Source: Kiritimatiellia bacterium (GTDB taxonomy: Bacteria > Verrucomicrobiota > Kiritimatiellia > RFP12 > UBA1067). Taken from it: a stretch of 14,574 bases of DNA. Of this stretch, positions 1 to 7,223 are shown piece after piece. Position 1 is the first letter of the stretch; each line of letters begins with the position of its first letter. The position numbers and the translations under genes were made by a program. The stretch covers positions 1 through 14,574 of the forward strand of contig JAGCJE010000095.1 of NCBI GenBank assembly GCA_017648225.1, written 5' to 3'. The notes below the pieces were generated by a model, which saw only the letters and a list, made by a program, of their open reading frames with translations, made no database searches and was not told the origin of the DNA.

Positions 1-31
1 CGCACGAGAAAAGGCCCGCGCAAGGCGGGCC
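1..31 (-). terminator. Rho-independent terminator of the leftward structural operon
   Basis: Read on the minus strand, a 7-bp GC stem (GGCCCGC at 31-25 pairing with GCGGGCC at 19-13, loop of 5 nt) is followed by TTTT at 12-9. It begins 18 nt after the stop codon of the tail appendage gene, so it ends the leftward operon. The same 31 bp occurs inverted at 14473-14503, where it terminates the rightward operon. Confidence 0.85.
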
Positions 32-49
32 GTGAGGAAGGAAGAACCG

Positions 50-958
50 TTAGACGATCGTGACCGTCCAAACGTTCGAGCTGGTAACGGAGATGCGGAG
101 CGTCTCGTTGTTCGGCGTTGCGTCGTTGAGAGTCCAATGGATTATCGACGCGCTATACGTTTCAGGATAAGCGAACGCATGTGCCTCGCGCATAGCGGAA
201 GTGGTTGCGGTATCGGTGATCTCGAGCATGTAGAACGAATGCAGCGTGTGCATCTTGGCGTAGAGCGTGTCGAACGAGAGCACGCCGACGGTCGATACCG
301 TCATAGCGTCGGTGTCGATAATCAGAGGAGCGCACTGGGGCATACGGCCGTATGCAGCATCGAGGGCGGCCTTTATACCGTCCGACGTGACCGGGTTGGA
401 GCTGTCCTCGGTCGGAGCGCTATCGAACGTAAGCACGTCCTGCTTGAGTGTGAGCGCGTCATATATGCCATCCGACGTCACCGGGTTGGAGCTGCCATCG
501 GTCGGAGCGCTATCGAACGTAAGTAAATCCTGCTTAAGTGCGAGCTGAGCAGCGATATACACACGCACGGCCGTGTCGAGCGCGTCGGCGTAAGCCTTAG
601 CCGCGTTGAGCGTAACGCCGTCCTGAGTATCGACGTAGGCCTTGAGCAGGTCGCGCAGGTCTTCAGCGTAACTCTTAGCCGCGGCGAGCGTAGCAGCGTC
701 CTGAGAGTTGATATACGCGGTCAGGTCGGTGACGGTCTGCTCGAGCTCAGCCGCGAGGTTATCGATATCAGTATGATTTGCCTCAATTCCCGCCTGATGC
801 TGATTAATGATGTATTGCATTTTTGCGATCAGTTCGAGCAGCGAGAGCGAGCCATCCAGCACGCACGGCACAACGGGCGTATAAACCGAGCGGAACGGCA
901 GACGGCACGCGGGCACGCCGGGAAATGAGGGTGTAAAACGGGTGTTGTTATCTTCCAT
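50..958 (-). CDS. Tail appendage / fibre protein (gp12 slot)
   Basis: This 302-aa protein is the last gene of the structural operon, in the place of the phi29 preneck appendage gene 12. Its N-terminal 50 residues (VYTPVVPCVLDGSLSLLELI at about 25-44) resemble the virion-anchoring segment of many fibres in phages of gut Bacillota. Residues 65-140 are predicted helical, with two copies of a QDxxTLxAAKxYAxxL segment, suggesting a trimeric coiled-coil shaft. Residues 141-200 are two tandem 30-aa repeats (core LTFDSAPT then SSNPVTSDGI), a type common in phage fibres. The C-terminal 100 residues are beta-rich and unrecognised, and probably form the receptor-binding tip. No enzymatic domain is visible, although phi29 gp12 degrades teichoic acid. 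The start is ATG with an AAGGAGG site 9-10 nt upstream. The fibre role is well supported by context; the receptor is unknown. Confidence 0.75.
   Translation of the reverse strand: MEDNNTRFTPSFPGVPACRLPFRSVYTPVVPCVLDGSLSLLELIAKMQYIINQHQAGIEANHTDIDNLAAELEQTVTDLTAYINSQDAATLAAAKSYAEDLRDLLKAYVDTQDGVTLNAAKAYADALDTAVRVYIAAQLALKQDLLTFDSAPTDGSSNPVTSDGIYDALTLKQDVLTFDSAPTEDSSNPVTSDGIKAALDAAYGRMPQCAPLIIDTDAMTVSTVGVLSFDTLYAKMHTLHSFYMLEITDTATTSAMREAHAFAYPETYSASIIHWTLNDATPNNETLRISVTSSNVWTVTIV
359..538 (-). repeat. Two tandem 90-bp (30-aa) repeats in the tail appendage gene
   Basis: The two units correspond to residues 141-170 and 171-200 of the appendage protein. They are in frame, directly adjacent and nearly identical; for example CCGGGTTGGA recurs at 391-400 and 481-490. 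Most differences fall at codon third positions or in the DG/ED pair. The unit count could change by recombination and so change fibre length. Confidence 0.85.
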
Positions 959-974
959 GAGATTTATCCTCCTT

Positions 975-2261
975 TTAGAATATTTGCATAAAACAGGGTT
1001 CGAGCGCCTCGATGACCATCATATCAATATTGAGAAGCGTTTCACGATATTCAAGGATCATTGCCGCATAGCTCGCGGAGCCCTGTTTTCCGGTCACGCG
1101 CTCGCTCCAATTATCAGCATTATTAAACGAGCTGGAGCCGTTCGACGTATCGGAGCTCGTTCCGTTGGCAGTCGTTACCTCGGAGCGCGTTCCCGATGTA
1201 TTTCCTGAGTCGGTGATCGTTCCGCTTTCATCGTGATCGGTGATGGCGCGGCCGGTGCCGGTAGTATGTGAGGAGCTGGTGCCGGAGTCTGTGCCGGAGA
1301 TCGTTTCATCGCGATCGGTGACGTCGCGGCCGGTAGTGCTCGTCGTATTGGACGAGGTGCCGCTCTCAGTCTGATCGCCGGTGCTCGTCGAGTGCCCGGT
1401 TTCGCTGCCGGTCGTATTTTCCGTTGCGGAGCTGTTTCCGCTCTTGGAAAGGGTTATTTTCCGATAGTCAGTGAGCCAGTAGTTATCCGAAACGTTACCG
1501 GAGCCCGAGCCGCTGCCGTCGCCCTCGACGCCTTGAATAGAGCTTTCAGGCGTATTAGAGTACGCATTCCGCTCGGTCGAGCTATCGGAATACTGCGCCG
1601 ATGACGTTTTAGAGCCCGTTGAGCTGCTGCTCGTATTGGTCTCGGTTGCGGTATGGGAGGTTTTTCCGGTAGTCCCGTTTTCGGTACCGGAGCCCGTTCG
1701 ATCGACGGTTTCATCCATCGCGCGGGTCTCCGACCGCGAGCCGCTCGTGGTTCCGCTGCCGGTCGTTTCATCGGTCCGGTCGACGGTTTCATCGATAGTG
1801 CGCGCCTCGGTGCGGGTATTGCCGGAGGTGCCGCTTTCATTCGCTGCGAGCGTCCCCTCATTATGAGTCGAGCCGGTGCGCGTGTTTTGGTTAGTTGAGC
1901 TTCCGGTCGTCTGCCCCGCGTGCTGCCGGGTGATATCAACATCATGCAGCGGGTTATATTCGAGATCAGCCGAATAATAGAGTTCGTTAAAATAGGGCAT
2001 TATCTCATTGAGCGTCCTATCGAGGAACAGCTTAAACATGCCGACCGTTTCGCCGCCTATCTCGCGGAGATAGTAATGCTTAATGATTTTCGTTTCGAGC
2101 TCCGCCTTATGCGTCGGATCATAGAGCGGATAACTGAAATTGAAAAGCTGAGGCCGCGCGGCCTCGATGATCTCGGAATAATCCGAGAACATTATCTCCT
2201 CGTGAGTGAGTCCGGTGAGCTGCTCACAAACGTGACGGAGCTCCATCGTATAATTACTCAT
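975..2261 (-). CDS. Lower collar / connector protein (gp11-like) with a large Ser/Thr/Gly insertion
   Basis: This 428-aa protein follows the portal gene, as gene 11 follows gene 10 in phi29. Residues 1-110 contain the family-like segment YYLREIGGETVGMFKLFL (63-80) and LNEIMPYFNELY (84-95). Residues 386-428 form a helical C-terminus. In between lie about 275 residues made mostly of Ser, Thr, Gly, Asn, Asp and Glu, with internal repeats such as DETVDRT (twice, 158-164 and 183-189) and TDxDE. A short island at 230-270 contains AYSNTPESSIQ and NYWLTDYRKIT, a motif type seen in lower collar proteins of Gram-positive phi29-like phages. phi29 gp11 is about 293 aa, so the excess is the low-complexity part. 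I chose ATG 2261 because GAGGAGG lies 9 nt upstream; it overlaps the portal stop by 8 nt, implying translational coupling. Confidence 0.85.
   Translation of the reverse strand: MSNYTMELRHVCEQLTGLTHEEIMFSDYSEIIEAARPQLFNFSYPLYDPTHKAELETKIIKHYYLREIGGETVGMFKLFLDRTLNEIMPYFNELYYSADLEYNPLHDVDITRQHAGQTTGSSTNQNTRTGSTHNEGTLAANESGTSGNTRTEARTIDETVDRTDETTGSGTTSGSRSETRAMDETVDRTGSGTENGTTGKTSHTATETNTSSSSTGSKTSSAQYSDSSTERNAYSNTPESSIQGVEGDGSGSGSGNVSDNYWLTDYRKITLSKSGNSSATENTTGSETGHSTSTGDQTESGTSSNTTSTTGRDVTDRDETISGTDSGTSSSHTTGTGRAITDHDESGTITDSGNTSGTRSEVTTANGTSSDTSNGSSSFNNADNWSERVTGKQGSASYAAMILEYRETLLNIDMMVIEALEPCFMQIF
1107..1934 (-). repeat. Low-complexity Ser/Thr/Gly-rich coding repeat in the lower collar gene
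   Basis: This stretch encodes residues 110-385 of the lower collar protein. It is a degenerate array of short units mixing SG, TG, ET and DxDE elements, with a more complex island in the middle at residues 230-270. The reading frame stays open, so selection keeps it coding. It is probably disordered or a fibrous repeat. No regular unit length could be fixed by eye. Confidence 0.8.
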
Positions 2262-3177
2262 AGATATCGACCTCCTCATCATTGACGTCGTTTTCGCTTG
2301 TCATGATCTCCGTTTTAGGCGCGTTGAATTCGACCCAAACGGGCGCGGTGAGCTTGTCGGCAAACATGCGGTTGATAGCGTCTGCAGCCTGCCTGCGTGC
2401 GTTGAGTCGGCATTCGCGCGCGATCTCGACGGCGCCGAGGTTCGATGTTACCTCATCGGAAACGAGGCGCTCCTTTTTCTCGGAGGAGCTGTTTTCGATC
2501 CCGAAATAGGTCATCGCTTCAGCAAACTGTTGGCGCTTGATCGCGGTGAGGTCTCCGGCGATAAACGGAGCGGAGGTGTCGAGCACGTCTATTTTGCCAA
2601 GCTCCTGTAACGATTTGGCGCCGAATATAAACGGAAGGTTTCCGGTATACTGAGCGATCAAGTTCTCAAACGTGAGGCGCTGCCGCTCATCGCATATGAC
2701 CATTTTCGGCGTTTTCTGGACGGCGATATTGACGTCGATCGCGCGGTCAGTCTGGGCGAGCTTGCGCGAGTAATAACGCAGTGCGACGATATCAGGCGTG
2801 CGCGTCATGTTGTTATAGATAATGACCGAGTCTTTATCGGTCAGCACGCGCCGGTAAACGTTGCCCATCTCGGGTATTGCACGGCGGCGCTCGGGCTCAC
2901 GGTAGTGATCCCAATGCCCGAGAGGGGTAAAGCGCCATACAGCAAAACCGGCTGTCTCATCATAGAAAAACAGCGCGGAGCCGCAGAACAGGAGTGCGAG
3001 CTCGAGATATCGTTCATCGATCTCCGGCGGTAAATTATGCCACTTGATACCGTTGAGCGCGATCTCGATGAGCCGGTAAAACCATAAATACTCCGTTTCG
3101 GTATCGCAGAGCTTGGCCTCAGCGCGCATCCTGTCACGGACGTTGAGTTTAGAGCCTAAGTACGGTATATTTATCAT
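2254..3177 (-). CDS. Upper collar / portal (connector) protein (gp10-like)
   Basis: This 307-aa protein matches the phi29 connector gp10 (309 aa) in length and in position between the tail knob and lower collar genes. It would form the dodecameric ring at the unique vertex through which DNA is packaged and ejected, and on which the packaging motor docks. The N-terminal third has the TEYLWFYRLIEIALNGIKWHN stretch (about 28-48), followed by segments similar in style to gp10 such as KTPKMVICDERQRLTFENLI. The C-terminus is acidic (NDVNDEEVDIYE). The start is ATG with AAGGAGG 7 nt upstream, inside the 12-nt gap after the tail knob gene. It ends 8 nt into the lower collar gene. Confidence 0.88.
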   Translation of the reverse strand: MINIPYLGSKLNVRDRMRAEAKLCDTETEYLWFYRLIEIALNGIKWHNLPPEIDERYLELALLFCGSALFFYDETAGFAVWRFTPLGHWDHYREPERRRAIPEMGNVYRRVLTDKDSVIIYNNMTRTPDIVALRYYSRKLAQTDRAIDVNIAVQKTPKMVICDERQRLTFENLIAQYTGNLPFIFGAKSLQELGKIDVLDTSAPFIAGDLTAIKRQQFAEAMTYFGIENSSSEKKERLVSDEVTSNLGAVEIARECRLNARRQAADAINRMFADKLTAPVWVEFNAPKTEIMTSENDVNDEEVDIYE

Positions 3178-3189
3178 GCTTTTTCCTCC

Positions 3190-4803
3190 TTATACTCTGT
3201 TATCGAGGGAATAGTCGCCGACCTGATACCCATCGGCCCAGAACGTGACGCCGTTATCAAATATGCTCTGGATTTTTGCGAGATCTGCCGCGGTGCAGCC
3301 GCTGCCGGTCTTGGGTTTGGCGACGGCGCCGCGCGTCCTTGTATACGTCCATACCGGCCGAGCGTTGATATTAACATTGCCGATTTTATTTTGAGCATAT
3401 CCGAACATGTCGAAATAGTTGTCAATGATGCGGCAATATTCAGCGCGAGGTGTCAGCATATACGCACGGAACGCTTTTTCGTTGACGGCCATCATTGAAT
3501 AACCGGACGTCTGACCGTGCGCGATGGGGGGCTGTTTGCTTGCGTCATATACGTCGGCAAGAAGGCCGAATATTGACATGGCGCCTTGCTCTGCGGCTTT
3601 AATATCGCCTGTCATAGCGCCGCCGATCGCGTTACCGAGTCCGGTGGCAGCCGTGAGCGCAAGGTTTGCTTGATGCTGAGCGATATAGGTCATAAACGCA
3701 TTTGATACCCATGCCGCTTGCGGAAATCCCGTCATTGATATCATTTCAGATACGTTGAGACTGCTGGCCTGTCCTGACAGGGGATTGCTGCCGCGATAAC
3801 CCTCAGGGATCAAATTTACCGATTGCTCAGGCGCGCGATCTGTATACATTCGGAATTCGGCGCGTGAGCTGTCTCCGAAATCCTCAAAATTATAGACCTT
3901 TTCGGCACCGGAGTTATTGCTAATCATCAGCACGGTAAATGGTGCGGTGTATAGTTTGTTATTCCGGGGTATATATCGCGTCTGATACTGAGCTCCGAGA
4001 TACGTTGATCGTGCGATAGGTTTGTCGAAATACACATAAACGCCGTTGTGTGTTTCCAGATACGACGGTACGATCGTGAGCAGTATGAGACCGTCAACGA
4101 GGTTGGCGTGATTATAAACGAGATCGTATAGTTTGGTTTCGGCGTTGGTAATCCATGCAGCGTCGTAATGTGTACCGTTGCGCGTTATCTGATACTCGCC
4201 TATCACGGTTCGCCGGAGTCCGGAATAAACCGACGTCGACGTGTCGAGCTGACCGGCTACCTGCTGCCACGTAGACCAGTCAAATGTTGAATATGCGACG
4301 ACGGCCCATCTATTGAACGTTGTTTCATTCGGTGAGCTCGTCGCCGCGGTAACATATCCTCCGATATCGAGGTTTTCACGCACGATATTCTCCCCGATAA
4401 CGTCGGTGGTAGTATGGCAGCGCTCAATAAAGCACGGCATCAGCTCATAGTCGAAATACCATGTCTGGAGCACGTCGAGCTCGATCTTGAGCGCGGTGCA
4501 ATTTGCATTGACGTATCGGCAGCCGGTTACGAACGCATAAAACCATTTTGCGCCGTACGAGTCATTTTTATACATGACGTAGTTAATGTCCATGCACTGA
4601 TCGATCGGCGCGTCGACGCGGATTTCGTCCTCGTTGCGGTGATACATGCACTGTGTCCATTCGAGCGCGCCCTTTTTATGCGCGAGGAAATACGTCGCCT
4701 GACCTCCGGCCGTCGAAAAATAGATCGAATTCCGATAGGTCGAGTCGAGCGGGACCTCATGCAGCAGTATTATATCGGTGCGGTTCGGCGTAGGGTATGG
4801 CAT
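3190..4803 (-). CDS. Tail knob / proximal tail tube protein (gp9-like)
   Basis: This 537-aa protein is close to phi29 gp9 (599 aa), the hexameric tail tube that opens at the membrane during DNA ejection. The diagnostic N-terminal block is clear: IDQCMDINYVMYKNDSYGAK at about 67-86, then WFYAFVT (87-93) and IELDVLQTWYFDYELMPCFI (107-126), which parallel gp9 residues that read YGNKWFYAFVT and EIDVLQTW. A hydrophobic, alanine/glycine-rich stretch near residues 365-410 (AATGLGNAIGGAMTG) may be the membrane-active loop known from gp9. The start is the ATG at 4803, with AAAGGAGG 6 nt upstream; an upstream in-frame TTG at 4818 overlaps that site and is not credible. Gene order capsid, unknown, knob, portal fits the family. 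Confidence 0.9.
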   Translation of the reverse strand: MPYPTPNRTDIILLHEVPLDSTYRNSIYFSTAGGQATYFLAHKKGALEWTQCMYHRNEDEIRVDAPIDQCMDINYVMYKNDSYGAKWFYAFVTGCRYVNANCTALKIELDVLQTWYFDYELMPCFIERCHTTTDVIGENIVRENLDIGGYVTAATSSPNETTFNRWAVVAYSTFDWSTWQQVAGQLDTSTSVYSGLRRTVIGEYQITRNGTHYDAAWITNAETKLYDLVYNHANLVDGLILLTIVPSYLETHNGVYVYFDKPIARSTYLGAQYQTRYIPRNNKLYTAPFTVLMISNNSGAEKVYNFEDFGDSSRAEFRMYTDRAPEQSVNLIPEGYRGSNPLSGQASSLNVSEMISMTGFPQAAWVSNAFMTYIAQHQANLALTAATGLGNAIGGAMTGDIKAAEQGAMSIFGLLADVYDASKQPPIAHGQTSGYSMMAVNEKAFRAYMLTPRAEYCRIIDNYFDMFGYAQNKIGNVNINARPVWTYTRTRGAVAKPKTGSGCTAADLAKIQSIFDNGVTFWADGYQVGDYSLDNRV

Positions 4804-4851
4804 GTTGCCTCCTTTCAAGGGATGGACGCGGTGCGGGCGGCGAGGGTGAGA

Positions 4852-5343
4852 TTACTTGATATTGAGATCAATCAAAATACGGTTACATCCATCAGGCAGG
4901 CTCCCGGGCATATAGCCATAAATCGTCGCTGTGCCGGTCTCGTCATCCCATTCGCTTAACACGTCAAACGGTGCGGTATCTGCCGGATCATCTCCCGCAA
5001 AAGCTATTATGGCGCTAAGGTCTAAGTTGATCGCGGTCGTTGTTATAACGGTTTCGAGATGTGCGCCGGGAGTTTCAACGATATTCTGCGCGAATACCTC
5101 GTCAGCGTGCGGGATTTGGTAATATACCGGTATCGTCACGGGCGCGGGTTCGGGCTTATGATAATCCACAGTGATATCATGCCAGCAGATGGTTTCCGCA
5201 GTTTTGATATCAATCTGGTTTGTCTCGCTCGTGCCGAAGCGATCAATGCCCTCATACTGGATGACGACGTCGCCGGTGATGACCTCGTCGCGCATGGGGC
5301 TCTTGTTGAGGTCGAGCTCAACGGGCTGCTTTTTCTTAGCCAT
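4852..5343 (-). CDS. Hypothetical virion-associated protein in the head-fibre slot
   Basis: This 163-aa protein lies between the capsid and tail knob genes, where phi29 has the dispensable head fibre gene 8.5 (280 aa). I do not recognise its sequence. It starts with a short basic segment (MAKKKQPVELDL) and is then acidic and rich in predicted beta strands (DVVIQYEGIDRFG, TETVITTTAINLDLSAIIAF). It has no membrane segment or coiled coil. A head decoration or structural accessory role is inferred from position and likely co-expression with capsid. The start is ATG with AAAGGAG 7-8 nt upstream. A hairpin in the 56-nt gap before it may uncouple its expression from the capsid gene. Confidence 0.55.
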   Translation of the reverse strand: MAKKKQPVELDLNKSPMRDEVITGDVVIQYEGIDRFGTSETNQIDIKTAETICWHDITVDYHKPEPAPVTIPVYYQIPHADEVFAQNIVETPGAHLETVITTTAINLDLSAIIAFAGDDPADTAPFDVLSEWDDETGTATIYGYMPGSLPDGCNRILIDLNIK

Positions 5344-5362
5344 GCTTTATCTCCTTTCATTC

Positions 5363-5386
5363 AAGGGCCCGCCGGAGCGAGCCCTT
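5363..5386 (-). other. 10-bp RNA hairpin with UCCG tetraloop after the capsid gene
   Basis: On the minus strand AAGGGCTCGC (5386-5377) pairs with GCGGGCCCTT (5372-5363) around a TCCG loop closed by C-G, the UNCG class of very stable tetraloops. One pair is U-G in the leftward transcript; it would be A-C in a rightward one, so the structure fits leftward RNA. No U-tract follows, so a leaky terminator, RNA stabiliser or processing site for the capsid message is more likely than a strong terminator. Confidence 0.7.
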
Positions 5387-5398
5387 ATATAATAGGTA
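5383..5398 (-). repeat. 16-bp direct repeat, copy downstream of the capsid gene
   Basis: The minus-strand sequence TACCTATTATATAAGG is identical to the copy at 7206-7221. This copy starts directly after the capsid stop codon and runs into the UCCG hairpin. It contains a -10-like TATTAT but no clear -35 at the right distance. Confidence 0.75.
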
Positions 5399-5399
5399 A

Positions 5400-6875
5400 T
5401 TACGCCTGTGCGACCTGACCGTTATAAACGGTGAGGTTGTCGGCGACGGTGACGGTCGCGCTCGCGCTGACCGCGGGCGTCGCGTTCGAGGTCGCGGTGA
5501 CGGTGAGGCTGGTCGCGGTCTCATCGGCGCCGATATGCAGCGTACCGGAGGCGTCGATCACGGTATCGTCGCTGTTCGCGCCGGTCACGCTCCAAGTGAC
5601 CGCACGGCTGATAAAGCCGGTTGCGGCGACGCTGGCCACAAAGCTGACAGCGCCGCCGGTAACGCCGGAGGCCGCGGTGGGGCTCAGGGTGATCGAGGTC
5701 ACGGCGGGCGTGCCGCTGGTCGTATCGAATACGGCCGCAGGCGCGAAGGGGCTCGTCGCATAGGTGCGCCATACGTGATAAAACGCGTTGGTGTAGAGCC
5801 CGGAGGGGTTTCGGATATCCTCCATGGTGAGGAGGCGATCATACTCCTGCACGAAATTGTCGTCGATCAGGACGGCGGGCACGGCGTCGAGCGCGGCAAG
5901 CTGCGCGTCGGTGATGTACTTGAGATCGGCGGAAACGACGCGCTGAATACCGTTTTCAGCGGTCTGATAAACGATATTGGTGCAGAGGTAGGGTGCGACG
6001 GCCGCGAGCCTGCGCTTGTCGATGCTGCCGAACGAGTCGATAAGCAAACGCTTACCCATGAATTCCGCCTTGCTCATATTGAACGCGGCCGCGAGCACTT
6101 CAACGTCAACGGCGGCGTCAAAGTCCGCACTGAGCAGAAGGGTCTGCTCGGAGTGGAGCGCGTGATTGGCGACGCCCGCGATGGTGTAGTCGGCCTTGTG
6201 GAAGGTCATTTTGTTGCTGGTCGCCTTGATGGTTGTGACTGCCGCGCGCACGTTATCGGGAGAGGTCGGCGCAGTGCAGGGAACGGCCTTGATGTTACCG
6301 TTGACGAGCTGATACGCAATCATATACTTGCACATATTGAAATCATCATACGCGTCGGCAGTATAGAGCTGCTGATAAATGCGCTCGATGAGGTCATAGA
6401 CGCCGTCCTGAGTGGTGAACGCAGCGCGGAGCTGCTCGTTGCGGATCGTTACCGGGTATTTGACCTGATAATTGATTACGTAGAACGCGGCCTTAATATC
6501 AGGAATGCGCTGCTTCCACACGTCCGTTTCGGCGACGTCGGGATCGTAGAGCTCGGCCTCGGCCATGTTGACGAAAATGTCCTCGACGGTCTCGCCCAGC
6601 TCGAGCATACCCTTCTTGAGGCGCTCGGTGGGGCTCTCATAGCTCTTTGAAGATACATAGACCTTTATGACGCGGTTGATGAGATCAGTCACAAAGTTAT
6701 TACGCAGGTTCGGGGAGTCCATGATGATGCGTCCGACCTCGCGGATGCTCTCCGCGTTCGGCTGCGTCTCCTGAGGGATATACGTGCGGTAGTCGATGCT
6801 GCCGCTGTTCAGAATGGAATTGATTACCTCCGCTGATACGTTGGTAATCGTCTGGGGGGTGAGTCTGGTGGGCAT
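5400..6875 (-). CDS. Major capsid protein with C-terminal BIG2-like domain (gp8-like)
   Basis: This 491-aa protein follows the scaffold gene with a 3-nt gap, as in phi29 (gp7-gp8), where gp8 is 448 aa. It would have the HK97-type shell fold and assemble on the scaffold into the prohead. Residues 1-390 are mixed helix and strand without close motifs I can name. Residues from about 393 to 485 form a bacterial Ig-like (BIG2) unit: a TSITLSPTAASGVTGGAVSF opening, a central VTWSV strand, and a closing TSLTVTATSNATPAVSASAT segment. gp8 also carries a C-terminal BIG2 domain. The ribosome site AAGGAGG lies inside the end of the scaffold gene, so the two are probably translationally coupled. The identical 16-bp repeats at 5383-5398 and 7206-7221 bracket this pair. 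Confidence 0.9.
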   Translation of the reverse strand: MPTRLTPQTITNVSAEVINSILNSGSIDYRTYIPQETQPNAESIREVGRIIMDSPNLRNNFVTDLINRVIKVYVSSKSYESPTERLKKGMLELGETVEDIFVNMAEAELYDPDVAETDVWKQRIPDIKAAFYVINYQVKYPVTIRNEQLRAAFTTQDGVYDLIERIYQQLYTADAYDDFNMCKYMIAYQLVNGNIKAVPCTAPTSPDNVRAAVTTIKATSNKMTFHKADYTIAGVANHALHSEQTLLLSADFDAAVDVEVLAAAFNMSKAEFMGKRLLIDSFGSIDKRRLAAVAPYLCTNIVYQTAENGIQRVVSADLKYITDAQLAALDAVPAVLIDDNFVQEYDRLLTMEDIRNPSGLYTNAFYHVWRTYATSPFAPAAVFDTTSGTPAVTSITLSPTAASGVTGGAVSFVASVAATGFISRAVTWSVTGANSDDTVIDASGTLHIGADETATSLTVTATSNATPAVSASATVTVADNLTVYNGQVAQA

Positions 6876-6878
6876 GGG

Positions 6879-7196
6879 TTAATCCTCCTTATCCTTGAAA
6901 ATATCCTTGGTGGTAATCGTCAGACCGTCGGGCTTTTCGTCCTCGGTCTCGATCTCGTCCTCGGTCTCATCATCGACCTTGCCGAAAAAACGATCCTTAT
7001 ACCGCTTCTTTTCGGCCTCGAGCTCGCCCTTGAGCCTTTCGACCTCTGCGGCGAGATCCTCGCCGGGATCCTCGGGTGTTTCCTCGGTGAGCGTATCGGT
7101 CAGATCCTCGATGAGGCTGATGACGGCGTCGCTGGTATTATCCTCGCCCACGATCGCGTTGACCGCGTTGAGGAGTTCGTCGAGTGTTCGCTTCAT
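6879..7196 (-). CDS. Scaffolding protein (gp7-like)
   Basis: This 105-aa protein is very acidic and mostly predicted alpha-helical, directly upstream of the capsid gene. phi29 scaffold gp7 is 98 aa, acidic, helical and in the same place. Residues 48-66 (AAEVERLKGELEAEKKRYK) form a heptad-like coiled coil, suiting the dimeric scaffold. The C-terminal third (DDETEDEIETEDEKPDG) is nearly all charged. The start is ATG with AAGGAGG 7 nt upstream, and this site overlaps the 16-bp repeat at 7206-7221. Assignment rests on size, composition and position rather than on residue-level identity. Confidence 0.82.
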   Translation of the reverse strand: MKRTLDELLNAVNAIVGEDNTSDAVISLIEDLTDTLTEETPEDPGEDLAAEVERLKGELEAEKKRYKDRFFGKVDDETEDEIETEDEKPDGLTITTKDIFKDKED

Positions 7197-7205
7197 GAAT
7201 AGCCT

Positions 7206-7221
7206 CCTTATATAATAGGTA
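7206..7221 (-). repeat. 16-bp direct repeat, copy upstream of the scaffold gene
   Basis: The minus-strand sequence TACCTATTATATAAGG sits between the endolysin stop and the scaffold start, and its final AAGG is part of the scaffold ribosome site. It is identical to the copy at 5383-5398 after the capsid gene. A late promoter -10 region or an RNA processing signal are options. A chance match of 16 bp in 14.5 kb is unlikely, although shared AT-rich spacer and ribosome-site constraints raise the odds. Confidence 0.75.
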
Positions 7222-7223
7222 GT

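Noticed and set aside
359..538. Fibre repeats as a diversity-generating retroelement
   Set aside because: No reverse transcriptase and no adenine-biased variation between the two copies.
1107..1934. Repeated DNA in the lower collar gene as a CRISPR array
   Set aside because: Repeats are short, degenerate, in frame and protein coding; there are no uniform repeats with unique spacers and no cas genes.
4804..4818. TTG at 4818 as the tail knob start
   Set aside because: It overlaps the AAAGGAGG ribosome site, which is correctly spaced for the ATG at 4803.
5535..6650. Long plus-strand ORF (371 aa) opposite the capsid gene
   Set aside because: It is antisense to the capsid gene, its composition (Gly, Arg, Val, His) is that of a shadow frame in GC-rich DNA, and it lacks a ribosome site.
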